From Campylobacterales bacterium (GTDB taxonomy: Bacteria; Campylobacterota; Campylobacteria; Campylobacterales; JALSKU01), in contig JALUBK010000064.1 in the NCBI GenBank assembly GCA_027044945.1, positions 1-48,474 on the forward strand: a stretch of 48,474 nt of DNA, given 5' to 3'. Both the position numbers and the translations under genes were made by a program. The stretch's first letter is position 1; each line of letters starts with the position of its first letter. The notes under the pieces are model-generated. The model did no database searches. It saw only the letters and a list, made by a program, of their open reading frames with translations, and had not been told where the DNA came from. Below, piece after piece: positions 16,248-25,439 of this stretch.

Positions 16248-18470
16248 TTATTCGTTATTCTTTAGCTTTTTTAATATAATTTCATTTACTATTTTTGGAT
16301 TTGCTTTACCATTTGTAGCTTTTAAAATTTGTCCTATAAAAAAACCAAATATCTTTTTATTGCCCTCTTTATATTTAATTACATTTTCCGGAAATTTTGT
16401 TATAACTTCATCTATAATAGGTTCCAATTTAGCAGGATCGCTTATCTGAGTTAAATTATTTTCTTCAACTATCTCTTTTGGACTTTTTCCGCTTTTTACC
16501 ATCTTTTCAAAAACTTGCTTTGATATTTTGCTTGAGATTGTCTTACTTTCTATCATTTGGGCTAACTGTGCTATCTCTTTGGCTGTAAAGTTTAAAGTTT
16601 TAGATATTTTTAACTCTTTTGCTACTTCATTTGCTATGATGTTTGCTACACTTATGGGAGCATTTACCATAGATAAAACTTCTTCAAAAAGTTTTGAGAG
16701 TTGTTTATCTCTTGAAAGTATGTTTGCTATTTTATAGTTTAGTTTTAAATTGTTTGTATATCTTTCAAAAATTTTCTTTTCTTCTTTGCTCAGTGGTTTT
16801 TTAATCTCTTTTTTATCGTTTGAAATTTTCTTTTTCTTTGTCCAAGAATCTTTTAACCCTACAATTTTGTTAAATACAGGATTTTCTTCGCTGTAATCAA
16901 TAGGGTCTTTATAAAAATACCCCTCTCTTTCAAATTGAAATCTTTCATAGATTTTATTCTCTATCACGGCAGGCTCTACAAAAGCATTTTTGATAATTCT
17001 TAAAGAGTTCGGATTGATATCTTTTATATCTTTTGGGTTTTCGCTTTTAAAAAGTCTGTCATATACTCTAACTTCTACTTTCCTTGCCTCTTTTTGACTA
17101 ACCCATTGAATAGCACTTTTTACTTTTATACCACTTTTATCTTGTCCGCTTTTTGACTCTGGATAATATTTTGCTTTTATCTCTATGATATTTCCCTCTT
17201 TATCTTTTATCACCTCTTCACAAGAGATAATATAAGCATGTTTTAATCTTACAGGTTGAGTTGGTGTTAAACGAAAGTATCCTTTTGGAGAATTTTCGGC
17301 AAAATCATCTTTTTCTATATATATGGTATTTGAAAAAGGAACTTTTCTACTGCCCTCTTTTGCTACATTTTTTGGATAATATGAAGCTTCTATCTCTTCA
17401 CTTCCTTCATAATTTATTATGGTAACTTTCAAAGGATTTAGCACACACATAACTCTTGGAGCTTTTTTATTCAAATCATCTCTTATGCAAAATTCTAATT
17501 GAGATACATCAACAATGGAGTTTGCTTTTGCGATTCCTATCTGTTCGCAAAAATTTAAAATTGACTCAGGAGTATAACCTCTTCTTTTAAGCCCTGCAAT
17601 AGTCGGCATTCTTGGATCATCCCAACCGCTTACTATCTTTTTTTCTACAAGTTCCAAAAGTTTTCTTTTGCTCATCATGGTATAATTCATATCAAGTCTT
17701 GCAAATTCATATTGATATGGCCTTGGCGGTTTAAGCTCAAGAGTATCAAGTATCCAATCATAAAGCTCACGGTTATTTTCAAATTCAAGTGTGCAAATAG
17801 AATGAGTTACTCCCTCGATATAATCAGACAAAGGATGAGCAAAATCATACATAGGATATATACACCACTCATCTTTTGTTCTAAAATGATAAGCATGTCT
17901 TATGCGATATAAAAGCGGATCTCTCATCTTCATGTTTGATGCGCTCATATCTATCTTGGCTCTAAGTATATGCTCACCGTCTTTAAAATCACCTTTTCTC
18001 ATTCTATCAAAAAGTTCAAGATTTTCTTCTATACTTCTATTGGCATATTTACTTCTTTTTCCTGCACTTGTAACAGTCCCTCTATACTCTTTTATCTCAT
18101 CTTCATTTAAACTATCCACATAAGCTTTACCCATTTTTATAAGTTCTTTTGCATAATTATAAAGTTTTGGAAAATAATCCGAAGTAAAATAAACTTTTTC
18201 ACCCCAATCAAATCCAAGCCATTTTACAGAATTTTTTAAGGCTTCAACATATTTTGTATTTTCTTTAACGGGATCAGTATCGTCCATTCTTAAATTACAA
18301 TGACCATTAAAATCTTTTGCTATACCAAAGTTGATATATATGGCTTTTGCATGTCCGATATGAGGAAAACCGTTAGGCTCAGGTGGAAATCTAGTAATAA
18401 CTTCTTTATATTTACCTGTTTTTAAATCATTTTCAACTATTATTCGTAAAAAATCTTTATTTTTCTTCAC
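16248..18470 (-). CDS. glnS: Glutaminyl-tRNA synthetase with C-terminal GatB/YqeY-like domain
   Basis: 740 aa. The class I synthetase core (about 25-340) has PNGFPHIGHAKAI (HIGH at 37-40), RMDDTDP (61-67) and the GlnRS-type MMSKRK (265-270). Two anticodon-binding beta barrels follow (about 345-560). The remainder (about 590-737) is a Lys-rich helical tail resembling GatB/YqeY, seen in Deinococcus GlnRS and thought to strengthen tRNA-Gln binding. Many Campylobacterota lack GlnRS and make Gln-tRNA by GatCAB, so this gene may have been acquired. Confidence 0.92.
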   Translation of the reverse strand: MKKNKDFLRIIVENDLKTGKYKEVITRFPPEPNGFPHIGHAKAIYINFGIAKDFNGHCNLRMDDTDPVKENTKYVEALKNSVKWLGFDWGEKVYFTSDYFPKLYNYAKELIKMGKAYVDSLNEDEIKEYRGTVTSAGKRSKYANRSIEENLELFDRMRKGDFKDGEHILRAKIDMSASNMKMRDPLLYRIRHAYHFRTKDEWCIYPMYDFAHPLSDYIEGVTHSICTLEFENNRELYDWILDTLELKPPRPYQYEFARLDMNYTMMSKRKLLELVEKKIVSGWDDPRMPTIAGLKRRGYTPESILNFCEQIGIAKANSIVDVSQLEFCIRDDLNKKAPRVMCVLNPLKVTIINYEGSEEIEASYYPKNVAKEGSRKVPFSNTIYIEKDDFAENSPKGYFRLTPTQPVRLKHAYIISCEEVIKDKEGNIIEIKAKYYPESKSGQDKSGIKVKSAIQWVSQKEARKVEVRVYDRLFKSENPKDIKDINPNSLRIIKNAFVEPAVIENKIYERFQFEREGYFYKDPIDYSEENPVFNKIVGLKDSWTKKKKISNDKKEIKKPLSKEEKKIFERYTNNLKLNYKIANILSRDKQLSKLFEEVLSMVNAPISVANIIANEVAKELKISKTLNFTAKEIAQLAQMIESKTISSKISKQVFEKMVKSGKSPKEIVEENNLTQISDPAKLEPIIDEVITKFPENVIKYKEGNKKIFGFFIGQILKATNGKANPKIVNEIILKKLKNNE

Positions 18471-18507
18471 TATATCGTCCCTTATAAAAATTTATAATTT
18501 TAATTAA

Positions 18508-18513
18508 ATTATA
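18508..18513 (-). promoter_or_regulatory. -10 box of glnS
   Basis: The minus strand reads AGATATAATTTAAT, giving TATAAT about 38 bases before the glnS start. Confidence 0.5.
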
Positions 18514-18587
18514 TCTTTTTTTACTTTAAACTTCTTTATACCCATTTTTTGATAAAATGGCTTTTGATCAAAATATTAGAAGGAAAT

Positions 18588-19085
18588 ATGATGAACATAA
18601 TAACTGGTAAAGTTTGGAAATTTGGTGATAATATAGATACTGATTTGATTATAGCTGCAAGATATTTAAACACTTCAGATCCTCATGAACTTGCTATGCA
18701 TGTAATGGAAGACAAAGATCCAGAGTTTAAAACAAAATTAAACCCCGGTGATATTATTGTTGCAGGAGAAAATTATGGTTGTGGCAGTTCCAGAGAACAT
18801 GCTCCAATAGCCTTAAAAGCTGCTGGAGTTTCGGCAGTTGTGGCTAAGTCATTTGCAAGAATTTTTTATAGAAATGCTTTTAACATGGGGCTTCCTATTT
18901 TTGAACTTCCTCAAACTGATGAGATAAAAGAAGGAGATTTGATAAAAATAAATTTTGATGATGGAAAAATAGAAGATATAAATACAAAAAAAATATATAA
19001 TTTCACTCCAATTCCTCCTTTTATGCAAGAACTTATTGCTACTGGTGGACTAATGAATTATGCAAAAGAAAGAATGGAGGCATAA
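18588..19085 (+). CDS. leuD: 3-isopropylmalate dehydratase small subunit
   Basis: 165 aa from the ATG at 18588, chosen because AAGG lies just before it; a longer TTG reading from 18549 lacks a site and adds residues foreign to LeuD. It is the short, archaeal/homoaconitase-like LeuD. Seen: [21 protein letters not shown] (near the N-terminus), [12 protein letters not shown] (about 59-70, substrate loop) and NAFNMGLPI (about 90-98). Its LeuC partner is not in the window. It is three codons or fewer from leuB. Confidence 0.95.
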   Translation: MMNIITGKVWKFGDNIDTDLIIAARYLNTSDPHELAMHVMEDKDPEFKTKLNPGDIIVAGENYGCGSSREHAPIALKAAGVSAVVAKSFARIFYRNAFNMGLPIFELPQTDEIKEGDLIKINFDDGKIEDINTKKIYNFTPIPPFMQELIATGGLMNYAKERMEA

Positions 19086-19087
19086 AA

Positions 19088-20149
19088 ATGAAACAATACA
19101 ATATCGCAGTTATAAAAGGTGATGGAATAGGTCCAGAGATAGTAGATGAAGCTATCAAAGTTTTAAATACTGTTGGCAAAAAAAGAAATATCCAATTCAA
19201 TTATAAAGAATATTTAATGGGTGGCTGTGCTTATGATAAATATGCAGATCCACTTCCTCAAGAAACTTTAGATGGTGCATTAAAATCAGATGCTGTTTTA
19301 TTTGGTGCAATCGGTGGTTATAAATGGGATAATTTACCAAGAGATAAAAGACCGGAATCAGGACTTTTAAGACTTAGAAGTGGCTTAGATGCTTTTGCAA
19401 ATCTAAGACCTGTTAAAATATATGATGAACTTTGTGAAGCTAGCACTTTAAAAAAAGAGGTTGTTGAAGGTGTTGATCTAATGGTTGTTAGAGAATTGAC
19501 AGGAGGTATATATTTTGGAAAGCCAAGAGAAAATCTCAAAGACAAAGCTTACAATACAATGGTTTATACAAAAAAAGAGATACAAAGGATAGCTAAAGTT
19601 GCTTTTGAGATTGCACAAAAAAGAAGAAAAAAAGTTTGTTCGGTTGATAAAGCAAATGTTTTAGAAGTCAGTCAATTGTGGAGAGAAACAGTTATAGAAG
19701 TTTCTAAAAATTATCCTGAAGTTGAGCTAACTCATATGTATGTTGATAATGCTTCAATGCAATTAATCCGAGACCCAAAGCAATTTGATGTTATACTTAC
19801 GGGTAATATTTTCGGTGATATTTTAAGTGATGAAGCAAGTATGATTAGCGGTTCTATTGGTCTTTTGCCATCAGCTTCTATGGGTGGAAGTGTAGGTCTT
19901 TATGAACCTATTCATGGATCAGCTCCAGATATTGCTGGTCTTGGAAAAGCAAATCCTATAGCTACTATATCAAGTGCTGGAATGATGTTAAAATATTCTT
20001 TAGGTGAAAACGAAGGTGCAAAATTGATCGACGAAGCTATAACAAAAACCTTGGCTGATGGATATAGAACAGGAGATATATCAAAATATGGAGCTAAAAA
20101 AGTTTGTTCCACAAGTGAAATTGGGACTATTATAGCTAACAACATATGA
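19088..20149 (+). CDS. leuB: 3-isopropylmalate dehydrogenase
   Basis: 353 aa, standard. It oxidises and decarboxylates 3-isopropylmalate with NAD in leucine synthesis. Seen: [15 protein letters not shown] (8-22), [13 protein letters not shown] (about 97-109), [13 protein letters not shown] (about 134-146), the metal site [13 protein letters not shown] region ([14 protein letters not shown], about 240-253) and [11 protein letters not shown] (about 275-285, NAD). It is two bases after leuD and overlaps the next small gene by four bases. Confidence 0.97.
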   Translation: MKQYNIAVIKGDGIGPEIVDEAIKVLNTVGKKRNIQFNYKEYLMGGCAYDKYADPLPQETLDGALKSDAVLFGAIGGYKWDNLPRDKRPESGLLRLRSGLDAFANLRPVKIYDELCEASTLKKEVVEGVDLMVVRELTGGIYFGKPRENLKDKAYNTMVYTKKEIQRIAKVAFEIAQKRRKKVCSVDKANVLEVSQLWRETVIEVSKNYPEVELTHMYVDNASMQLIRDPKQFDVILTGNIFGDILSDEASMISGSIGLLPSASMGGSVGLYEPIHGSAPDIAGLGKANPIATISSAGMMLKYSLGENEGAKLIDEAITKTLADGYRTGDISKYGAKKVCSTSEIGTIIANNI

Positions 20150-20394
20150 AAACATTAACTCTAGCTTCCATTTATGAACTTCAAGGGCTAAAAGATGAAG
20201 CTCTTGAAATATATAAAGAAATTTTAAAAAAAGATCCAGATAATAAAGAGGCTAAAATCGCTATAAAAAGATTATCTGGTATCAGAAAAAATTTTGATGG
20301 CACAAATGAAGAAATGAAAGAGTTTTTTATAAACATGGATAGCAAACCAGAATTTTTAGAATTTGAAAGGTGGTTATTAAAATTATGGAATTAA
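20146..20394 (+). CDS. Small TPR-type protein (82 aa)
   Basis: Residues about 4-44 ([20 protein letters not shown]...DPDNKEA) form one tetratricopeptide repeat, followed by a helical acidic tail. It starts with ATGA overlapping the leuB stop and ends inside the next gene, so it belongs to this operon. Cytosolic; probably a protein-interaction module. Partner unknown. Confidence 0.8.
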   Translation: MKTLTLASIYELQGLKDEALEIYKEILKKDPDNKEAKIAIKRLSGIRKNFDGTNEEMKEFFINMDSKPEFLEFERWLLKLWN

Positions 20395-20687
20395 AAGATT
20401 TAGTTCTTTCTGCTTTGGCTGAAATTGATAACGAAACAATTGATGATAAAAATAATGAAAACAATATGAACAATGAAACAGTTAATAACAATCTTGCTCA
20501 AGAACATTTAAAAACAAGTGAAGAAATATTTTTAAAAAACTTGCGAGAAAGAATTTTAGTTCTTTTTGAAGGATTTAAAGCTCCTAATAATAAAAATATT
20601 GAAGCAAAAGTTGATTTGACACTTAACTTTTTAGAATACCTTTTGGCAACAATCGATGCAAGATTGAAAGAAAATGCCAATAAATAA
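20385..20687 (+). CDS. CiaD-like domain protein
   Basis: 100 aa from the ATG at 20385 (an in-frame GTG at 20370 is possible). The N-terminus [14 protein letters not shown] is followed by an Asn-rich low-complexity linker (about 18-37). The C-terminal block (about 48-95: EEIFLKNLRERILVLFEGF then LTLNFLEYLLATIDARL) looks like the conserved part of Campylobacter CiaD (Cj0788), which in C. jejuni also precedes the tRNA nucleotidyltransferase-type gene. CiaD is a secreted invasion antigen in C. jejuni; in this organism a more basic role is likelier. The family call leans on memory plus synteny. Confidence 0.65.
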   Translation: MELKDLVLSALAEIDNETIDDKNNENNMNNETVNNNLAQEHLKTSEEIFLKNLRERILVLFEGFKAPNNKNIEAKVDLTLNFLEYLLATIDARLKENANK

Positions 20688-21816
20688 AATAGCAAATGAA
20701 GAGCATTATCAAAATTATTTAATTCTTAAAAATTATTTATCAAAATTTACTAATAGAGCTTATTTAGTCGGTGGATCTGTTCGTGATATTTTTTTGAATA
20801 GAAAAGTTTCGGATTTGGATATCGAAGTTTATGATGTTTGTGAAAATGATTTTAAAAAAATAATGCAAGATTTTGGTGCTATTGGAGTTGGAAAAAGTTT
20901 TTTTGTTTATAAATGGAAAAATATAGATATATCTTTGCCAAGAATTGAAAAAAAAATTGGCTTTGGACACAAAGCATTTAAAATCAAAATAACTACAAAT
21001 GAAAAAGAAGCTTCCAAGAGAAGAGATTTTACAATGAATGCTTTGATGATAAATATTTTTAATAATAAATTATTGGATTTTTGGAACGGAAAAAAAGATA
21101 TACAAAAAAAAATGATTAAAATTGTATCAAAAAATAGTTTTGCTGAAGATAGTTTAAGAGTTTTAAGAGCTATCGAGTTTAGTGCAAGATTTGGTTTTAA
21201 ATGCGAAAAACAATCATTAAAGATCATGCAAAATATATCTTTAAATGATTTAAGCAAAGAAAGAATTTTTTGGGAATTTGAAAAACTTTTTAGTGCAAAA
21301 TATTTGTATTATGGACTTTATTATTGTTGCAAACTTGATATTTTTAATAAAATTTTTCATAAAAATATAAATCAATTACAATGCTATCAAGCTATAAAAA
21401 TATTTTATAAATATCAAAAATATTTTTATCATGAAATATATAAATTTTACTTTTTATACATTATAAGTAAAGTTTTTAATTTAAATATTTTTGAATTATT
21501 AAAAGCAATAAATGCTCCAAAAGAATATGAAAAATTTTATAAAAAACAGATAGAGTATTTATATAAAAATGATTTTTCTGATCAATTATTATTGGAAGTT
21601 TCGCTTGTAATACCGATTAAATTTTGGCTTGAAAATTATCAAAAAAATATTATCAAAAAAGCTATAGATTTTCATGTATTTCAAAATAAATTAAAAACAG
21701 ATGTAAAATCATCAGAAGTTTTAAAAGATGGTTTTAAAGGTAAAGAAATAGGCTTGGAAATAAAAAGAAGAAAACTAGAATACATTAAAAAAATGTTAAT
21801 AATAACCAAGGCATAA
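20674..21816 (+). CDS. cca: tRNA nucleotidyltransferase / poly(A) polymerase family
   Basis: 380 aa class II nucleotidyltransferase. Seen: YLVGGSVRDIFL (29-40), the two catalytic aspartates in VSDLDIEVYD (about 45-54), KRRDFTMNALMINI (about 113-126) and the ATP/CTP-selecting region LRVLRAIEFSARFGF (about 160-174). It adds or repairs the 3' CCA of tRNA; a poly(A) polymerase role is the alternative. The C-terminal half is very Lys/Tyr/Phe-rich. It overlaps the CiaD-like gene by 14 bases. Confidence 0.9.
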   Translation: MPINKIANEEHYQNYLILKNYLSKFTNRAYLVGGSVRDIFLNRKVSDLDIEVYDVCENDFKKIMQDFGAIGVGKSFFVYKWKNIDISLPRIEKKIGFGHKAFKIKITTNEKEASKRRDFTMNALMINIFNNKLLDFWNGKKDIQKKMIKIVSKNSFAEDSLRVLRAIEFSARFGFKCEKQSLKIMQNISLNDLSKERIFWEFEKLFSAKYLYYGLYYCCKLDIFNKIFHKNINQLQCYQAIKIFYKYQKYFYHEIYKFYFLYIISKVFNLNIFELLKAINAPKEYEKFYKKQIEYLYKNDFSDQLLLEVSLVIPIKFWLENYQKNIIKKAIDFHVFQNKLKTDVKSSEVLKDGFKGKEIGLEIKRRKLEYIKKMLIITKA

Positions 21817-22266
21817 TTTTTTTGTAAGTTTAATTTTTTTTTCTAAAGGTGCAAAATATTTACATTTTTCAATATAAACAGTGTAAGTATAGTCAAGATT
21901 ATATTGTGCAAGAAATTTTTTAAAATTGATAAATTTTATACCCTCTATAACTTCAATATTTAAAATATCGTAAATCTTAGAATGATTGCTTTTTGTTAAA
22001 TGAGATGATGAAAGATTGGTGCATCTGCAAAATGCAGAAGATTGCACAAGTCCTTCAAGAGATGAGCATTTATCTATAAGGTCTGTATATTTTTCATGAA
22101 TATATTTTTTATGTAAAAAAACAACTCTACTTTTATAATATTTTACTGCTACACATTTTTTCCAGTATCTAAAAGCATTGGGAGAAAGATTTGCTAAACG
22201 CATTAACTCTTTTGCCAAGATATAATTGTCTAAAGTAAAATTGTCACTTATTTGATAAATATTCAT
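21796..22266 (-). CDS. Hypothetical protein (156 aa)
   Basis: No family recognised. Soluble, basic. The first 60 residues could form a helix-turn-helix (LAKELMRLANLSPNAFRYWKK, near 18-38). Six cysteines are scattered (two in the FCRCTN segment at about 80-85), suggesting a possible metal site. The 3' end overlaps the convergent cca end by 21 bases. It is followed by a divergent PAS-like gene. Confidence 0.65.
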   Translation of the reverse strand: MNIYQISDNFTLDNYILAKELMRLANLSPNAFRYWKKCVAVKYYKSRVVFLHKKYIHEKYTDLIDKCSSLEGLVQSSAFCRCTNLSSSHLTKSNHSKIYDILNIEVIEGIKFINFKKFLAQYNLDYTYTVYIEKCKYFAPLEKKIKLTKKLCLGYY

Positions 22267-22291
22267 AACTGTAATTTTAGTTAAATTTTGT

Positions 22292-22297
22292 TATAAT
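22292..22297 (+). promoter_or_regulatory. Extended -10 promoter upstream of the PAS-like gene
   Basis: TTTTGTTATAATATAG provides TGnTATAAT 23 bases before the ATG at 22320. GGAT (22312-22315) may serve as a weak ribosome site. Confidence 0.5.
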
Positions 22298-22319
22298 ATA
22301 GATAAAAGAATGGATAAAA

Positions 22320-23012
22320 ATGGATTTATTTGAAAAATGGGTTGAACATGACTATAATCCTTTGATAATATTCAACAAAGAAGCAAAAGTATCTTTTATA
22401 AACAAAGAGGCTCAGTTTTTATTGGGTTTTATTTCTGCAAAAGAAATTTTCAAATTAGCATCTTCTTATGCAAGTCATGATTATGGATTTAAGACAACTA
22501 TTATAGATCTTAATTTTGGAAAATATAATTTTTTTGCTATTACTGTCGGATATAGCGACGATACAAATATCGGTATAAGACTTTATAAAAAACCGAATAA
22601 AACTTTTAGTTTTAGTGAAGAAGCTAAAAGTAAAGTTAATATTTATACCATTATAGATCTTTGCATAAGTTCATTTTCGACTACTTCAGAGACTAAACAT
22701 CAAAAGATTTTAGACCCTACTTTTCCAGATATTTATATCAAAGTTGAACCATTTTTAAAACTTTTAACTAAAATTTATGATGTTTTTCAAAAATCCAATA
22801 TTATAACAACAAAATTAAATCTAAAAACAGGAGAACATATTATTTATAAAACAAAAAAATATCCTATTTTTATTTTACAAATTTCAGGAGACAAAACAAC
22901 AAAAGTAGATGATCACTTTTTAAAAGATATTGCCACTAAAACTCAAGCTATTATAGATATAGATAAAAATTCTATATCATTAGAATTACCTTTGATAAAT
23001 AGCATTAATTAA
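22320..23012 (+). CDS. Hypothetical protein with PAS-like N-terminus (230 aa)
   Basis: Residues about 1-90 read like a PAS fold (NPLIIFNKEAKVSFINKEAQ; GKYNFFAITVGYS). The C-terminal half (about 125-228) has alternating strands and helices that recall a degenerate histidine-kinase ATPase region (LELPLI at the end), but no H-box, N-box or G-box is present. No membrane segment. A cytoplasmic sensory protein is a reasonable guess only. Its end overlaps the convergent membrane-protein gene by 27 bases. Confidence 0.65.
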   Translation: MDLFEKWVEHDYNPLIIFNKEAKVSFINKEAQFLLGFISAKEIFKLASSYASHDYGFKTTIIDLNFGKYNFFAITVGYSDDTNIGIRLYKKPNKTFSFSEEAKSKVNIYTIIDLCISSFSTTSETKHQKILDPTFPDIYIKVEPFLKLLTKIYDVFQKSNIITTKLNLKTGEHIIYKTKKYPIFILQISGDKTTKVDDHFLKDIATKTQAIIDIDKNSISLELPLINSIN

Positions 23013-23465
23013 TCCTCCAACAGGAACAATAGAAATACCTATGATATATGGTATCACCAAAAATAATTTTATTTTTACGAGCAAAAAAAATCCAGCAATC
23101 AGTATCAAATATCCAATCAATCTTAAAAATGAAACTGCCCCACCTTTGCTTTTTGATAAATTTTTCATAGATATTTTAATTTTCTCAGCTCTTTTTTTTG
23201 CTTTTGTATTTGTATCTTCATAAAGTTCATACGGATCATTTAACTCATCAATAATATCTCTATCATCTATTAAATCGCCGACCAATTTTACTTGTTTATT
23301 GACATTTTTCACATAAGATAAAAAAGAAAGCAGAATAATGCATAAACTGCTTAAAAAAGCTATTTGGGTATTTAAAATCCAAACATAACCTTTAAAAATG
23401 GAAAAAATAAAAATAAAAATATCTAAAATAATATAAATAAAAAGTTGTTTTTTAATATTTTTCAT
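22986..23465 (-). CDS. Membrane protein of unknown function
   Basis: 159 aa from the last of a cluster of ATGs (MKNIKKQLF); upstream ATGs read through the acidic tail of the previous gene. Three or four hydrophobic segments are predicted by eye: about 7-24, 29-48, 114-133 and 135-153, with a charged cytosolic loop (about 55-110, RDIIDELNDPYELYED). C. jejuni has an integral membrane protein gene (Cj0852c) in the same place after hemL, and this is probably its counterpart. Confidence 0.75.
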   Translation of the reverse strand: MKNIKKQLFIYIILDIFIFIFSIFKGYVWILNTQIAFLSSLCIILLSFLSYVKNVNKQVKLVGDLIDDRDIIDELNDPYELYEDTNTKAKKRAEKIKISMKNLSKSKGGAVSFLRLIGYLILIAGFFLLVKIKLFLVIPYIIGISIVPVGGLINAIYQR

Positions 23466-23742
23466 CATCATCATCGCTATCATCTTTATAATTTTTATAT
23501 CTTACATCGTCTTTCAATTTATCTAATTCTTTTAACTGTTTTTTATAAGCTTTATAAACATTTAATATTGCTGCAGCAATTCCTATAAAAACTCCTATCC
23601 AAAAAAGCCATGAAATTCCAAATAGTTTTTTTAATCCTATTCCTATACCAATTCCGATAAGAACGGCAACAACCATTGAGATGCCAAGCGATAACTGCTC
23701 AGCTCCTTCAATTATTTTGCCATATTTTGGTTTATCTTCCAT
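23452..23742 (-). CDS. AtpZ/AtpI-family membrane protein
   Basis: 96 aa with two transmembrane helices (about 17-37 and 44-62) separated by a short turn with a Gly-rich first helix ([16 protein letters not shown]). It ends in a highly acidic tail (DDSDDDDE). This is the AtpZ/AtpI pattern, proteins linked to ATP synthase c-ring assembly or Mg/Ca transport. No atp genes are near. It overlaps hemL by 11 bases and the next gene slightly, so it is co-transcribed with hemL. Confidence 0.8.
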   Translation of the reverse strand: MEDKPKYGKIIEGAEQLSLGISMVVAVLIGIGIGIGLKKLFGISWLFWIGVFIGIAAAILNVYKAYKKQLKELDKLKDDVRYKNYKDDSDDDDEKY

Positions 23743-25027
23743 TTTTTAACTCATTAAATATTTTTTTAGATATATTTAAAACATTTTCTATTGTATTATT
23801 ATCAATTACAGTAGATATAAAATTTGTTTCAAATTGGCTACAAGCAAAATAAACTCCATTTTGAAGCATCTTTGAATGAAATGAGGCAAACATTTTTGTA
23901 TCACTTTTTAGGGCATCATCAAAATTTTTAACTGGATTTTCGTTGAAAAAGAAACTAAACATACTGCCTCTTACAGATGTTTGCAATGTTATATCATTAT
24001 CTTTGGCATATTCTTTGAATCCTTCTGTCAATTTTATTGCTTTTTTTTCTAGTTCATCATAAATTCTTGGATTGTTTTTTATTTTTTTTATACTGGCCAA
24101 TCCCGCATTCATAGCTACTGGATTACCGCTTAAAGTCCCTGCTTGATATATTGGTCCATCTGGGCTTAATTCATTCATAATTTTTGCACTACTTGCAAAA
24201 GCTCCTACTGGCATTCCTCCGCCTATGACTTTTCCAAAAGTTACTATATCTGGATTTACTTTTGTAAATTTTCTTGAGCCTTTAATGCTTGCTCTAAAAC
24301 CACTCATAACTTCATCAAAAATCAGAAGAGTTCCATTTTTATTGCATAATTCTCTCAAGGACTGTAAAAATTCTTCTTCAGCAGGTATAAGTCCCATATT
24401 TCCAGCGATTGGCTCTATAATTACACAAGCAATATTATTTGAATTTTGAAAACATTTTTCAACACTTTTTATATCATTGTATTTTGCAAGTAAAGTATGT
24501 TTAGTAAAATCAGCAGGAACTCCTGGTGAGCTAGGAGATCCAAAAGTTACGGCTCCACTTCCTGCTTGAACAAGCAAAGAATCACTATGTCCATGATAGC
24601 ATCCTTCAAATTTTACTATATCATCTCTTCTTGTGTATCCTCTAGCAAGTCGTATAGCACTCATTACTGCTTCGGTTCCACTGCTTACAAATCTTATTTT
24701 GTCAATATCGTCAAATAATTCACAAATCTCTTTTGCAAGTTCGGTTTCAACAGTTGTAGGAGCACCAAAACTAAGACCTTTTTGGACAGCTTTTATAACT
24801 GCTTTTTCTATATCTTGATCGCAATGTCCAAATATTAAAGGACCCCAGCTTTGTAAAAAATCTATATATTTATTTCCATCTATATCTTGCAAATATGCAC
24901 CCTCACCTTTTTCTATAAAAATAGGAGTGCCACCTACACTTTTGAAAGCTCTTACAGGAGAATCAACACCTCCTGGTATAACTTTTTTGGCTTCTTTAAA
25001 AGCATTTTGAGATTTTTGTGTATTCAT
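23732..25027 (-). CDS. hemL: Glutamate-1-semialdehyde 2,1-aminomutase
   Basis: 431 aa, standard. This PLP enzyme makes 5-aminolevulinate in the C5 haem pathway. Seen: [11 protein letters not shown] (18-28), [18 protein letters not shown] (about 114-131), [10 protein letters not shown] (about 143-152), [10 protein letters not shown] (about 238-247) and the PLP lysine in [15 protein letters not shown] (about 264-278). It sits in an operon just downstream of a cytochrome c gene, which suits haem supply in a cytochrome-rich organism. Confidence 0.97.
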   Translation of the reverse strand: MNTQKSQNAFKEAKKVIPGGVDSPVRAFKSVGGTPIFIEKGEGAYLQDIDGNKYIDFLQSWGPLIFGHCDQDIEKAVIKAVQKGLSFGAPTTVETELAKEICELFDDIDKIRFVSSGTEAVMSAIRLARGYTRRDDIVKFEGCYHGHSDSLLVQAGSGAVTFGSPSSPGVPADFTKHTLLAKYNDIKSVEKCFQNSNNIACVIIEPIAGNMGLIPAEEEFLQSLRELCNKNGTLLIFDEVMSGFRASIKGSRKFTKVNPDIVTFGKVIGGGMPVGAFASSAKIMNELSPDGPIYQAGTLSGNPVAMNAGLASIKKIKNNPRIYDELEKKAIKLTEGFKEYAKDNDITLQTSVRGSMFSFFFNENPVKNFDDALKSDTKMFASFHSKMLQNGVYFACSQFETNFISTVIDNNTIENVLNISKKIFNELKNGR

Positions 25028-25030
25028 TTT

Positions 25031-25381
25031 TCACCTTTTTGTTTTTTTGTTAATTTTTTGTAAATATAAATATAATGTATTTATCTCTTTGTTAGTTAAA
25101 AAATATTTTGGCATAATTTTATGATTTTTGCTTTTAAAAGTCTTAAAAAACTCTTTTCTTGATAAATTATTAATTGATGGAGCTTTTAAATATTTTATTT
25201 CTCCCTTTTCTTTATATTTAGCTATTATTGTGCCTTCTCCTTTTATACCATGGCATTTATCACATCCGATACCTCTTGGGTTTTTATATAACATTGTAGC
25301 ATATTCCATTTTTGTTATAAAAGAGTTATTTGCTTGCAAAAACACTAAATTTAAAATTAAAATCCAAAAAGAAAACTTCAT
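25031..25381 (-). CDS. Periplasmic monohaem c-type cytochrome
   Basis: 116 aa starting at MKFSFWILILNLVFLQA (signal peptide, about 1-18). A longer reading from 25402 adds seven residues before the signal and is unlikely. A single haem-binding CDKCH is at about 41-45, and the distal Met ligand may be in KIMPKYF (about 87-93). It matches the position of a small periplasmic protein (Cj0854c) between hemL and folD in C. jejuni. Electron-transfer partner unknown. Confidence 0.88.
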   Translation of the reverse strand: MKFSFWILILNLVFLQANNSFITKMEYATMLYKNPRGIGCDKCHGIKGEGTIIAKYKEKGEIKYLKAPSINNLSRKEFFKTFKSKNHKIMPKYFLTNKEINTLYLYLQKINKKTKR

Positions 25382-25409
25382 TTTATCCCCATATAATTTC
25401 AAATATTGT

Positions 25410-25415
25410 ATTATA
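25410..25415 (-). promoter_or_regulatory. -10 box of the cytochrome c-hemL operon
   Basis: The minus strand reads CGGTATAATACAA (TATAAT), about 29 bases before the cytochrome start. The overlapping TATTATAC on the plus strand could serve folD, making a compact divergent promoter in 25382-25439. Confidence 0.5.
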
Positions 25416-25439
25416 CCGTTAAAATATTTAAGGTTGGAT

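Noticed and set aside
18549-18587. TTG start extending LeuD by 13 residues
   Set aside because: No ribosome site, and the added residues do not belong to LeuD; the ATG at 18588 has AAGG upstream.
25128-25439. Long N-terminal extension of FolD
   Set aside because: It is antisense to the cytochrome c and hemL leader; FolD homology begins at the ATG at 25440.
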